From an uncultured Flavobacteriaceae bacterium (GTDB lineage Bacteria; Bacteroidota; Bacteroidia; Flavobacteriales; Flavobacteriaceae): DNA of 64,000 nt. The translations under genes and the position numbers were made by a program. The notes beneath the pieces are model-generated. The model saw only the letters and a program-made list of their open reading frames with translations, did not search any database and was not told the DNA's origin. The DNA lies in assembly GCA_947502635.1 (NCBI GenBank), contig CANNAN010000001.1:558001-622000 (forward strand), in the 5' to 3' direction. This document shows, piece after piece, positions 46,051 to 55,791 of the stretch. Within the stretch, counting starts at the first letter, position 1. Each line of letters starts with the position of its first letter.

Positions 46051-49000
46051 TTAATTGATTTTAAATGATTTCACATCTTTAAATGGGGATAATTGTATGT
46101 TTTCTATCGAATTTTTGTAGGTTTTCCAGTCTTCATTAAAAAATGTATTTGTTTTGTCAAGTCCATTTTTTAGAGCCTCTTTTGCATGTTTTATAAGTGC
46201 GGTTTCAGTTGAGGTTAATCCATTCTGTCTGGATCTTACATAACCCTTTGCTGAATTAATACGTTGATTAATATTAACTTCAGGGTTCCGTGTAATACCT
46301 TGTCTTTTATCTTCTTTTCCTAAAAATAGATTAATAATAGTATCAATTTTCTTAGTAATATCCTTCGAAACTTTTATTTGATCTTTGTATAATTCCTTAT
46401 CCAATTTTTTAAAATCAGATTGATACTTTTTGGCAATTTGTTTGCTTTCAACTAACTGTTTTACTACATCTGCCATAGTTTGTATCATGTTTTCAATATC
46501 TTTAGAAGCCTCGTAGACTTCATTAATTGCTTCATCAGATTTATTTAAACGTGGATCGTTCTTAACAAGAATCATTTCTTCAGAGGTCTGGTCTCCAAAA
46601 CTTAATACTATTTTATAAGTGCCTGGTTTAACTTTAACGCCTCCAGGTTCATTTTTATTTTTACTAATTTTTCGAGAAGGGCTTTCAGGACCTTTTTCAT
46701 TCATGTACCAAGTCCATTTATGCATCCCCGTTTCTTTAGGTGCTTTTTTCTTTAATGTTCTTATTAAACGGTCTCCATCATAAATTTTCATAGTTAAAGA
46801 ATCCCATTTGACTACATTTTTGTCGTCAGCCTGAACTTGTTTCAGGGGTTCATCGTCTTTTTCATCATCATCTTCATCCGCTTCCTTGTTTTTATCAGAC
46901 GTCTCTTTTTTATCAATGGTTACATAATAGGATATTTGTGCTCCAGACTTTCTGTTTTCTCCATGATATATGGCATCGCCACCAAAACGACTTCCAGTAG
47001 GTTGTAGATAAGCAGCTAGGTAAGTAGTTGGAGGTTGAAATAATTCTAATTTTTGATTAAGGATTTGTTGATTTTTCGAAATATCTCTCAATGGACGAAT
47101 ATCATCTAAAACCCAGGCTGCACGACCAAAGGTTCCAATAATTAAATCATGTTCACGTGGGTGAATAACTAAATCTTTTACTGGAACTGTAGGGAACCCT
47201 TGAGTCCATTTAATCCATTTATTTCCAGCGTTTAATGATATGTATAAACCATCATCTGTTCCTAAAAACAACAAGTTTGGGTTTTCAATGTCTTCTACTA
47301 TTGATAATGTATAGCTTTTTACATCCTTAGCATCAACAATACGTTGCCATGTTTTACCATAATTCTTAGTTCTGTAAGCATAAGGTGTGTAGTTAAAACG
47401 TCTATAATCATTAGCTATTAAAAGTGCTTCTCCTTTGTTTTTATTGGAAGCTTTTATTTGAGGAATCCAACTTCCAGAAGGTAGATCTTTAATATTTTTT
47501 GTAACATCGGTGTAGGTTTGTCCACCGTTTTGAGTAATATGAACACGCCCATCATCCGTACCAATCCATAGCATGTCTTTTTCTACAGGAGAAGGTTCAA
47601 TTACTAAAATAGTACAGTGGTTTTCTGCTCCTGTAGCATCCAAAGTCAGTCCGCCACTATCACTTTGTTTTTGTTTTTCAGGATCGTTTGTTGTTAAATC
47701 TTCAGAAATGATCTGCCAGGTTAAACCTTTGTTGGTAGATTTATGAACAAATTGACTTCCAAAATAGATAGTGCTAGAATTAAATGGGTCTATGTTAATA
47801 GCGGCATTCCAGTTAAACCTAAGTTTTACATTAGCATTGGGATGTGTTGGTTTTACTGTATAATTATTTCCAGTTTCAGAATCGTATCTACTTACATAAC
47901 CTTGTTGGCTCATAGACCAACCAAAACGAGCATCTTCTTTATCTGGAATTACATCAAAACCATCACCAAAACTTATTTCTTGCCAGTAAGAATTTCTAAT
48001 ACCTTGCGAACGCCAAACATAAGCAGGACCTTTCCAGGAACCATTATCTTGCATACCACCATAGACATTGTATGGAATGTCATTATCCACATTAATATGA
48101 TAAAATTGAGCTACAGGCAAGTTCCCTATAAATCGCCAGGTTTTACCACCATCTTTAGTGATGTTTAATCCGCCATCATTACCATCTATCATAAAATCAC
48201 CGTTTGCAGGATGTATCCACCAGGCATGATGATCTGGATGAATGCCATTATTAGCTCCATAGGCTGGCATAAGTTGCGAAAAGTTTTTTCCGCCATCTTC
48301 GCTAACGTTTACATAGGTATATATGGAGTAAAGACGATTTTCATTTTGTGGGTCTACGTAGATTTCAGAATAGTAGAAAGGACGATTGCCAATATCACTT
48401 TTATCATTTATTTTTTTCCATTTAAAGCCTCCATCTTCACTTTTATATAGCGCATTTTTTTTAGCTTCAATAAGCGCATAAATAATATTGGGTTTATTTG
48501 GAGCGATAGCGATACCAATACGTCCCAGATTTCCTTTTGGTAAGCCGTCCGCATCACTTAGTTTCTTCCAGGTTTCACCACCATCATGCGTGATGTGCAA
48601 TCCAGAGCCTTCACCACCCGAATTAAAAAACCAGGGATCACGTTTATGTTCCCACATAGCTGCGATAAGTTTATTTGGATTTGTTGGATCCATGACTAAA
48701 TCTGCTGCTCCAGTTTTATTATTGATGAATAATATATTATTCCAGGTTTTACCACCATCGGTCGTTTTATAAATACCGCGTTCTGCATGTTCCCCCCACG
48801 GAGAACCAATAGCAGCAACATAAACAGTATCTGGGCTTGTTGGATCAATAACAACACGATGTATATGACGCGTTTGTTCTAAGCCCATTAGCTCCCAGTT
48901 TTTTCCGCCATCTAAAGATTTGTATATACCATAACCGCCATTTAAGCTATTTCTAGGGTTTCCTTCACCAGTTCCAGCCCAAATAACACTAGGGTTTGAT

Positions 49001-49281
49001 TGTTGAATGGCAAGAGCTCCAATAGAAGAGGTGATTTCTTCATCAAAAATAGGTTGCCACTTAATGCCCCCAGAAGTAGACTTCCATAAACCACCAGAAG
49101 CAGTGCCTACATACATGATATCAGGATTAGAATTTACAACGTCAATAGCTGTAACGCGACCAGACATACCACCAGGGCCAATATTACGTGGCTGCATGTT
49201 TTTTAATAAGTCCATTGAAAATTCTTGAGATAATACAGAAATTGATGCGAATAGCATCAAGAGGCAAAGTACTTGTTTCAT
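46051..49281 (-). CDS. Large VPS10/BNR-repeat beta-propeller protein
   Basis: 1076 residues with signal peptide ('FASISVLSQ'). Residues about 20-720 form two sortilin/VPS10-like propellers with many Asp-box motifs ('S.DGG..W': 'KSLDGGKNWE', 'KTTDGGKTWN', 'HITHDGGETWKK'). The C-terminal 300 residues are charged ('DKNKEADEDDDEKDDE') with helical segments. Such proteins are often mis-named glycosyl hydrolases; no sialidase catalytic residues are apparent. It is cotranscribed with the S9 peptidase, suggesting binding or presentation of peptides. Confidence 0.85.
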   Translation of the reverse strand: MKQVLCLLMLFASISVLSQEFSMDLLKNMQPRNIGPGGMSGRVTAIDVVNSNPDIMYVGTASGGLWKSTSGGIKWQPIFDEEITSSIGALAIQQSNPSVIWAGTGEGNPRNSLNGGYGIYKSLDGGKNWELMGLEQTRHIHRVVIDPTSPDTVYVAAIGSPWGEHAERGIYKTTDGGKTWNNILFINNKTGAADLVMDPTNPNKLIAAMWEHKRDPWFFNSGGEGSGLHITHDGGETWKKLSDADGLPKGNLGRIGIAIAPNKPNIIYALIEAKKNALYKSEDGGFKWKKINDKSDIGNRPFYYSEIYVDPQNENRLYSIYTYVNVSEDGGKNFSQLMPAYGANNGIHPDHHAWWIHPANGDFMIDGNDGGLNITKDGGKTWRFIGNLPVAQFYHINVDNDIPYNVYGGMQDNGSWKGPAYVWRSQGIRNSYWQEISFGDGFDVIPDKEDARFGWSMSQQGYVSRYDSETGNNYTVKPTHPNANVKLRFNWNAAINIDPFNSSTIYFGSQFVHKSTNKGLTWQIISEDLTTNDPEKQKQSDSGGLTLDATGAENHCTILVIEPSPVEKDMLWIGTDDGRVHITQNGGQTYTDVTKNIKDLPSGSWIPQIKASNKNKGEALLIANDYRRFNYTPYAYRTKNYGKTWQRIVDAKDVKSYTLSIVEDIENPNLLFLGTDDGLYISLNAGNKWIKWTQGFPTVPVKDLVIHPREHDLIIGTFGRAAWVLDDIRPLRDISKNQQILNQKLELFQPPTTYLAAYLQPTGSRFGGDAIYHGENRKSGAQISYYVTIDKKETSDKNKEADEDDDEKDDEPLKQVQADDKNVVKWDSLTMKIYDGDRLIRTLKKKAPKETGMHKWTWYMNEKGPESPSRKISKNKNEPGGVKVKPGTYKIVLSFGDQTSEEMILVKNDPRLNKSDEAINEVYEASKDIENMIQTMADVVKQLVESKQIAKKYQSDFKKLDKELYKDQIKVSKDITKKIDTIINLFLGKEDKRQGITRNPEVNINQRINSAKGYVRSRQNGLTSTETALIKHAKEALKNGLDKTNTFFNEDWKTYKNSIENIQLSPFKDVKSFKIN

Positions 49282-49386
49282 TTATTAATTGATTAGTTTT
49301 AATAAAGATAAGAAAAACTAGTTGTGAGATTCTTAACGAGATGTTAATATCACTTTTTAGAAAAAATATAGTATTTTTATACGGCT

Positions 49387-50517
49387 ATGAAACACAATGA
49401 AACTATAAGAAAAGGGTTTGTATTTAAAAAATATGAAACACCTTACCAATCTCCTTTTGATAAAATTTTTGAAGTTTTCAAAGAACTCATTACACATACG
49501 TCGGGTGATTTTGATGAAGCTATTGACTGGTTGCGGGAATTAGATAAAGAATATAAACTGAGTACAGAGGACTATACCATTGATGATTTTATTGAAGACT
49601 TAAAAAAGAAAGGCTATATAAAAGAAGAAATAGATCCAGATGGTAATGGAGGTGGTATGGCTATTACAGCAAAAACAGAACGCGCTATTCGACAGCAAGC
49701 ACTGGATCATATATTCGGGAAAATTAAACGTAGTGGACAAGGAAACCATAAAAGTAAGAGCCCAGGAATAGGAGATGAGCATACAGGCGATTTTCGAAAT
49801 TATCAATTTGGAGATGCTTTAGATAAAGTGTCCATAACAGAGAGTTTAAAAAATGCCCAAATCAATCATGGTATTGGAGACTTTAGTTTGTCTGAAGAAG
49901 ATTTAGTCGTTGAGGAGACACTCCATAAATCTCAGATGAGTACTGTTTTAATGATTGATATTAGCCATAGTATGATTCTTTATGGAGAAGACCGAATTAC
50001 ACCAGCAAAAAGAGTAGCCATGGCATTAGCTGAGTTGATTACAACACGTTACCCAAAAGATACTTTAGATATTTTAGTGTTTGGAAATGATGCGTGGCAG
50101 ATTGAAATTAAAGATTTGCCTTATTTAAAAGTAGGACCATATCATACTAATACTGTAGCTGGTTTACAATTGGCTATGGATTTACTCCGAAGAAAAAGAA
50201 ATACTAACAAACAAATTTTTATGATTACTGATGGAAAACCAAGCTGTTTGCGTTTACCAGATGGTCAGTACTATAAAAACAGTAATGGATTAGATAAACA
50301 CATTGTAAATAAGTGTTATGCGATGGCACAGCAAGCTAGACGTTTGCATATTCCCATTACAACGTTTATGATTGCACAGGATAGTTATTTGATGCAATTT
50401 GTTAGAGAGTTTACTTATGCTAATCAAGGAAAAGCATTTTATACAGGATTGAAAGGATTGGGTGAAATGATTTTTGAAGATTACGAAACGAATAGGAAAA
50501 AAAGAATTAGAGGGTAA
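49387..50517 (+). CDS. von Willebrand factor A domain protein
   Basis: 376 residues, cytoplasmic. N-terminal 170 residues are charged and helical. The vWA domain (about 185-360) has the MIDAS motif 'DISHS' (DxSxS), a Thr in 'NTVAGL' and 'ITDGKPS'. With the AAA+ ATPase 146 bp downstream it forms a pair like MoxR/vWA or ViaA/RavA, in which the ATPase uses the vWA partner to remodel a target complex. The target is unknown. Confidence 0.88.
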   Translation: MKHNETIRKGFVFKKYETPYQSPFDKIFEVFKELITHTSGDFDEAIDWLRELDKEYKLSTEDYTIDDFIEDLKKKGYIKEEIDPDGNGGGMAITAKTERAIRQQALDHIFGKIKRSGQGNHKSKSPGIGDEHTGDFRNYQFGDALDKVSITESLKNAQINHGIGDFSLSEEDLVVEETLHKSQMSTVLMIDISHSMILYGEDRITPAKRVAMALAELITTRYPKDTLDILVFGNDAWQIEIKDLPYLKVGPYHTNTVAGLQLAMDLLRRKRNTNKQIFMITDGKPSCLRLPDGQYYKNSNGLDKHIVNKCYAMAQQARRLHIPITTFMIAQDSYLMQFVREFTYANQGKAFYTGLKGLGEMIFEDYETNRKKRIRG

Positions 50518-50528
50518 TCCCCTTCCAA

Positions 50529-50545
50529 CCTCCTCGAAAAGGAGG
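50529..50545. repeat. C-rich hairpin repeat (copy 1)
   Basis: cctcc tcgaaaa ggagg, just behind the vWA stop. One of four C-rich hairpins with related flanks in the window. Confidence 0.5.
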
Positions 50546-50630
50546 AACCAATATCCACTATCAGTTTTAAAAAAGAAAATTTTAGTAGAAATAATATAAA
50601 GTTAAATTATAATATACCCATAGCAATTCT

Positions 50631-50658
50631 CTCTCCTTTGGAGAGGGTTAGGGTGAGG
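50631..50658. repeat. C-rich hairpin repeat with 'ggttagggtgagg' tail (copy 2)
   Basis: ctctcc ttt ggagag followed by ggttagggtgagg, ending 5 bp before the AAA+ gene start. Same design as the copies at 63793 and 63866 in opposite orientation or related form. Confidence 0.55.
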
Positions 50659-50663
50659 AAAAA

Positions 50664-52124
50664 ATGAAAAACATAAAAACATTAGGCGACTTAAAAAAGT
50701 CAGGTTACCAATCAAAATCAATTAAAGATGAATTGAGAGAAAACCTCATTCAGAAAATAAAAAATAAAGAAACGACTTTTGAAGGCGTTCATGGTTATGA
50801 AAATACCGTGATTCCTGAGTTGGAACGTGCCATTTTATCACGTCATAACATCAATCTTTTAGGGTTGCGAGGACAGGCAAAAACCCGTTTGGCCCGTTTG
50901 ATGCTAAATTTATTAGACGACTATATTCCTTATGTGGAAGGTTCCGAAATTAACGATGATCCGTTACAACCTATTTCAAGGTTTGCAGTCGAACTGATAA
51001 AAGAAAAAGGAGATGATACGCCTATTTCCTGGTTGCATAACAGTGAACGTTTTGCAGAAAAGCTAGCAACTCCCGACGTTACAGTAGCCGATATTATTGG
51101 GGATGTAGATCCCATTAAAGCTGCTAATCTAAAATTAAGTTATGCTGATGATAGAGTGATTCATTATGGGATGATACCTAGAGCGAATCGCTGTATTTTT
51201 GTAATTAATGAATTACCTGATTTGCAAGCTAGAATCCAAGTAGCGTTATTTAATATTTTGCAAGAAGGTGATATTCAAATTAGAGGTTTTAAATTACGAT
51301 TACCGCTAGATATTCAATTTTTATTTACAGCAAACCCTGAAGATTATACCAATAGAGGGAGTATTGTAACACCTTTAAAAGATCGAATTGGTTCTCAAAT
51401 TTTAACGCATTACCCAGTAGATATCGAAACGGCTCGTTTAATAACAGAACAAGAAGCTAAACTGGTTGAAGGGCAAAAGCAAACTGTTTTGGTACCTGAT
51501 CTAGCTAGAGATTTATTAGAACAGATTGTATTTGAAGCTCGTGAAAATGATTTTATTGATGCCAAAAGTGGTGTCAGTGCTCGATTGAGTATTACCGCCT
51601 TAGAGAATTTGCTAAGTACTGCCGAACGTAGGGCTTTGATATCGGGCGATAAAATTACCATGTTACGTTTAAGCGATTTTGTTGGTATTATTCCATCCAT
51701 TACAGGAAAGGTAGAATTGGTTTATGAAGGCGAGCAGGAGGGGGCAGCTGTTGTTGCTTATAATTTAATAGGTGAAGCTGTTAAGAGTTTATTTGGTGAA
51801 TTTTTTCCTAAGCTTGAAAAACTAAAAAAGCAAGAAGATGAAAGTCCTTATGATGATATTATATCTTGGTTTTTTAATCAAAAAGATGGTTTTGAGATGT
51901 TAGATGATTTGCGTGATAAAGAATATAGAAACTTATTAGATTCTATTAGCCCTCTAGATGATTTGTTAGGCGAATATCAACCTAATTTATCTAAGCCAGA
52001 TAGCTATTTTGTAAAGGAATTTGTGCTTTGGGCCTTGGTAGAATTTAAACAGTTAAGTAAACAACGATTTACAGAGGGTATTCAGTTTAAAGACCCCTAT
52101 GGAAGTTTTATAAGCGGGATTTAG
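50664..52124 (+). CDS. MoxR/Mg-chelatase-like AAA+ ATPase
   Basis: 486 residues. Walker A is 'GLRGQAKTRLARL' (GxxGxxKT). The Walker B place reads 'CIFVINELPDL', the ChlI-like 'NELPDL' variant. Sensor and arginine motifs 'FTANPEDYTNRG' and 'PLKDRIGSQILTHYP' follow, and a helical C-terminal part ends the protein. The group is annotated as magnesium chelatase, but no chlorophyll genes are expected here; it works with the vWA protein upstream. A terminator follows. Confidence 0.88.
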   Translation: MKNIKTLGDLKKSGYQSKSIKDELRENLIQKIKNKETTFEGVHGYENTVIPELERAILSRHNINLLGLRGQAKTRLARLMLNLLDDYIPYVEGSEINDDPLQPISRFAVELIKEKGDDTPISWLHNSERFAEKLATPDVTVADIIGDVDPIKAANLKLSYADDRVIHYGMIPRANRCIFVINELPDLQARIQVALFNILQEGDIQIRGFKLRLPLDIQFLFTANPEDYTNRGSIVTPLKDRIGSQILTHYPVDIETARLITEQEAKLVEGQKQTVLVPDLARDLLEQIVFEARENDFIDAKSGVSARLSITALENLLSTAERRALISGDKITMLRLSDFVGIIPSITGKVELVYEGEQEGAAVVAYNLIGEAVKSLFGEFFPKLEKLKKQEDESPYDDIISWFFNQKDGFEMLDDLRDKEYRNLLDSISPLDDLLGEYQPNLSKPDSYFVKEFVLWALVEFKQLSKQRFTEGIQFKDPYGSFISGI

Positions 52125-52156
52125 TATTTGTTGAAGTTACTACTATTTAAAAAGAT

Positions 52157-52207
52157 TTAAATGCTGTAGGGAATCGTTTGTTTTTCTTGCAGCATTTTTG
52201 CTTTTTT
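52157..52207 (+). terminator. Rho-independent terminator behind the AAA+ gene
   Basis: aaatgctg / cagcattt with a long loop, followed by ttgcttttttata. It lies 34 bp behind the stop and closes the vWA/AAA+ unit. Confidence 0.65.
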
Positions 52208-52395
52208 ATAATTATCAAATATTCAAAAACTTAGGAGCCATTTTTATGAATTCATAATCTATTACCTTCTATTTGTCACATTCAGATTACTTATCATAAT
52301 AGGCCAATTTTACTTGGTTTTCATACTTGAAAGCTTTATTTTTTTTACCAAATGGATGTTTAAATTATCAATAAAAACTAAAAAACAATCTCCAT

Positions 52396-54480
52396 ATGGA
52401 TCAAAATGAAGACAATATTGCAAACAATATCGGGCTTCTTTCATTCGATATTGATAACACATTAATAGATTTTCATACGTACAAAAGTAATTTTCGTAAA
52501 ATATGGGAGAAGTATAGACCAGAAGATGTTTTGCTTACCTATAACACAGGGCGTTTAATCGATGATGTTCTTAATTTAATCAATAAAGGAATTCTGCCAG
52601 AACCAGATTATATAATTTCGGGTGTGGGAACACATATCTATAATTATAATAATAAAAGCGTAGTCAAAGAATTTAATGATGTCCTTGACGAGGGTTGGGA
52701 TCTTAAATCTGTAGAGCAAGTTATTCAAAATATAAACCATCCCATAATTGAGCAGCCTACAAAATTTCAACATGCTTATAAAAGAAGCTATTTTTTCCAT
52801 GATGCAAGCCCCGAACTAATCGCTAGCGTTGAACAGGGTTTTGCCGATGTCAACATGCATATTAATGTGGTCTATTCTGGTGATAAGTTTTTAGATATTC
52901 TTCCAAAGTTTGCCAATAAAGGAAATGCATTGTTGTGGCTGCTTAAAAAATTAGATATTAAATCTAATAAGGTAATGGTAGCAGGAGATAGTGGTAATGA
53001 CTCTGCCATGTTTGATGTAAAAGAAGTGAAAGGTATAGTAGTTGCAAATGCCCATGAAGAACTTTACAGATATACAAAGCACCGACAGGTTTATCATTCG
53101 GAAAAAGAAAAAAGTAATGGTATTATAGAAGGTTTAGTTTATTATGGCGTGTTGCCAGAAGATGCTATAGTTGATACCAATGTTGATCATACGGATGACT
53201 TTTTTATAAAGCAAGAGCTAAGCAACCTGGCATTGGAGAATGATAATGAAAAAGTAGCCTTAATTCTTGAGGGTTATGAAAAAGCGATCGAGGCTTTAAA
53301 AAAAAACATCACACCCCTTGGCTTTTCAGCGTGTTCTATAAAAGATAATGTGGCTCATGGTACCGATGAAAATTATTATAGCGTTTGGGCACGTGATGGA
53401 GCTATAACTGTTATTGGTTCTTTACCATTGGTTCATGATGAAGAAATCCATCAATGTCAACGCCAAACGTTATTAACCTTATTTGAGCATATTTCTCATA
53501 ATGGTCAAATTCCATCCAATGTCCGTATTAAAGATAATGTACCAGATTATTCGGGAGTTGGGGGTATCTGTTCTATTGATAGTGGAATTTGGGTGGTTAT
53601 TGCATTCTACGAATATGTTAATGTTACCAAAGATATTGAGTTTTTAAGAACACATATTTCAGATATTAAAGAAACAATGCGTTGGCTCGGCGCTCATGAT
53701 AGTAATAATGATGCATTATTGGAAATACCAGAAGCAGGAGATTGGACAGATTTATTTGGTAGAAGTTATAACATCCTTTACGATGAAATTCTTTGGTATC
53801 GTGCTAATGTATGTTTTGGTCGTATGATGGAAATGTTAGGCGATCACAAACAAGCGGGCGAGTATATTAGATGGTCTCAAGTTATTAAGAAAGAGATATT
53901 AAATAATTTTTGGCCTTCAACGCAACAGCAATTATTCCAATCGGTTTCTTTTGCTGAAAAACAATTCACATTGGGAGACACCTCCTACTTAATAGCACAA
54001 ACAACACCGTTTGATTTCAGTTGGCGTTGTGATGTTCTAGGAAATGTTCTTGCATTTTTACATGGAACTATTGATTCTGAAAAGGCACATCAAACTTTTA
54101 AATTTATGTTGGGAGTTGGAGTTAACGATCCTTTTCCTGTGGCGAATGTGTATCCTGTAGTAAGTCCTGGTGATCCAGACTGGAGACCTTATTATACTGT
54201 GAATCTTTTAAACTTGCCTAATCACTATCATAATGGAGGTATATGGCCTTTTGTAGGTGGTTTTTGGGTTAAATTCATCAATAAACTAGGACTAAAGGAT
54301 ATTGCTATTGCCGAATTACACAAGTTGGCTTTAATAAATAAAGAAGGCATAAATGTAGAATGGGAGTTTACAGAATGGGCTCACGGAACAACTGGTAAAC
54401 CTATGGGTAAAGCATATCAGGCATGGTCTGCGGCACAGTATATTTCTGCTTGTCATGATTTGAAAATAATAAAAAAATAA
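52396..54480 (+). CDS. Fusion of sucrose-phosphate-phosphatase-like HAD domain and GH100-like (neutral invertase-like) hydrolase
   Basis: 694 residues, no signal peptide. Residues 15 to about 260 are an S6PP-type HAD-IIB domain: 'SFDIDNTLID' (DxDxT), 'LTYNTGR', 'IISGVGTHIY', Lys in 'FANKGNALL' and 'GDSGNDSAM'. Residues about 290-690 are an (alpha/alpha)6 hydrolase resembling cyanobacterial/plant neutral invertases: 'YSVWARDGA', 'ICSIDSGIWVVI', 'WRCDVLGNVLAFL', 'NHYHNGGIWPFVGGFW', 'TEWAHGTTGKPMGKAYQAWS'. A glycogen-debranching (GH63/GH133-like) assignment is the alternative. The start follows 271 bp of gap; the GT gene is 15 bp downstream. Confidence 0.8.
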   Translation: MDQNEDNIANNIGLLSFDIDNTLIDFHTYKSNFRKIWEKYRPEDVLLTYNTGRLIDDVLNLINKGILPEPDYIISGVGTHIYNYNNKSVVKEFNDVLDEGWDLKSVEQVIQNINHPIIEQPTKFQHAYKRSYFFHDASPELIASVEQGFADVNMHINVVYSGDKFLDILPKFANKGNALLWLLKKLDIKSNKVMVAGDSGNDSAMFDVKEVKGIVVANAHEELYRYTKHRQVYHSEKEKSNGIIEGLVYYGVLPEDAIVDTNVDHTDDFFIKQELSNLALENDNEKVALILEGYEKAIEALKKNITPLGFSACSIKDNVAHGTDENYYSVWARDGAITVIGSLPLVHDEEIHQCQRQTLLTLFEHISHNGQIPSNVRIKDNVPDYSGVGGICSIDSGIWVVIAFYEYVNVTKDIEFLRTHISDIKETMRWLGAHDSNNDALLEIPEAGDWTDLFGRSYNILYDEILWYRANVCFGRMMEMLGDHKQAGEYIRWSQVIKKEILNNFWPSTQQQLFQSVSFAEKQFTLGDTSYLIAQTTPFDFSWRCDVLGNVLAFLHGTIDSEKAHQTFKFMLGVGVNDPFPVANVYPVVSPGDPDWRPYYTVNLLNLPNHYHNGGIWPFVGGFWVKFINKLGLKDIAIAELHKLALINKEGINVEWEFTEWAHGTTGKPMGKAYQAWSAAQYISACHDLKIIKK

Positions 54481-54495
54481 CTAAAACTTAAAACT

Positions 54496-55770
54496 ATGAA
54501 ATCTATATTAATGATCTCTTTACATGGCTATGTAGCTGCGAATCCAGAATTAGGAAAACCAGATACAGGAGGACAAGTTGTTTACGTACTGGAACTTGCA
54601 GACCGATTTAGTAGATTGGGAAAAAGAGTAGATTTGGTAACACGGCAGTTTGAAGATCAGCCAGAATATGATTTCGTAGACGAAAATTTTAGCGTATGGC
54701 GAATTCCTTTTGGCGGAAAAGAGTTTATAAGGAAAGAGGACATGCACGACTATTTAAAGAAGTTCGTTACCAATACTTTGGCTGCTATTAAAAAAGAACG
54801 CAAAAAGTACGATATTGTATATTCACATTATTGGGATGCTGGCTGGGCTGGACAAAAAATAGCTGAAGAACTAGGGATTTCTCATGTACATACACCACAT
54901 TCTTTGGGATGGTGGAAACAGCACACTATGGGAAACGATATGGACGAAAAGAAGATGGAAAAAACATATCGATTCAAAGAACGTATCAGAAAAGAATATT
55001 TTGTGTTTCAAATGTGTAACCATGTTATCGCTACTACATTGCCTCAGGTAGACTTGCTAACACAACAATATGATGTATTGCCGCGTAATTGTAACATGAT
55101 TCCTCCTGGGATAGATGAAAATCGTTTTTATCCAGTGCCTACCAAAGAGAACGATAAAATCAGGGCGAAGTACGATATACATCCAACCGATATTTTAGCA
55201 TTGGGAAGAATGGCCCACAACAAAGGTTACGATTTGCTTATTAAATCATTACCAACTGTTTTTGAGTTATGCCAAGAAGCAAGATTGGTAGTGGCTATTG
55301 GGGGAGATTCAGAGCAAGACAAACAAGGTATTGCCAAATTAAAAAAACTAGCAAATGAACTTGGTGTAAAAGACAAAATAAAATGGAAAAACTATATTGC
55401 AGACGAAGATTTAGCGAATGTGTACCGTTCAGCTAATATTTTTGCAATGCCTTCAAGGTATGAACCTTTCGGCATGGTTGCGATCGAAGCTATGGCTTGT
55501 GGAACCCCAAGTATAATAACAGTACATGGTGGTTTATATGATTTAATTGATTTTGGAAATCAGGCTTTATTTGCAGATCCACATAGACCAGTAGAGTTTG
55601 GAGCCATGATGTCCATGCCTCTTTTGTACCCAAATTTAAGAAATGAACTATCCGTTGAAGGTGCTCGTTTTGCACGTCGTAATTTTGGTTGGACTGGTAT
55701 AGCAAAAAGAATGCTTCAGGTCTTTAGAAACTCTATTAATCAACGTACTATGGAATCTAATATTTACTAA
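54496..55770 (+). CDS. GT4 glycosyltransferase, sucrose-phosphate-synthase-like
   Basis: 424 residues, cytoplasmic GT-B. 'NPELGKPDTGGQVVYVLELA' is the signature shared by sucrose-phosphate and sucrose synthases, with 'VHTPHSLGWWK' and 'NMIPPGIDENRF'. The nucleotide-sugar site is 'SRYEPFGMVAIEAMACGTP' (E-x7-E). It would join UDP- or ADP-glucose to fructose 6-phosphate. The fused phosphatase gene lies directly upstream and a fructokinase-like gene 21 bp downstream, supporting sucrose as product. Confidence 0.85.
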   Translation: MKSILMISLHGYVAANPELGKPDTGGQVVYVLELADRFSRLGKRVDLVTRQFEDQPEYDFVDENFSVWRIPFGGKEFIRKEDMHDYLKKFVTNTLAAIKKERKKYDIVYSHYWDAGWAGQKIAEELGISHVHTPHSLGWWKQHTMGNDMDEKKMEKTYRFKERIRKEYFVFQMCNHVIATTLPQVDLLTQQYDVLPRNCNMIPPGIDENRFYPVPTKENDKIRAKYDIHPTDILALGRMAHNKGYDLLIKSLPTVFELCQEARLVVAIGGDSEQDKQGIAKLKKLANELGVKDKIKWKNYIADEDLANVYRSANIFAMPSRYEPFGMVAIEAMACGTPSIITVHGGLYDLIDFGNQALFADPHRPVEFGAMMSMPLLYPNLRNELSVEGARFARRNFGWTGIAKRMLQVFRNSINQRTMESNIY

Positions 55771-55791
55771 AATATTTTTAAAGTAAGGTTT

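Noticed and set aside
47743-48168. 141-codon plus-strand ORF inside the VPS10/BNR gene
   Set aside because: Antisense shadow of a long, well-supported gene with no recognisable protein pattern.
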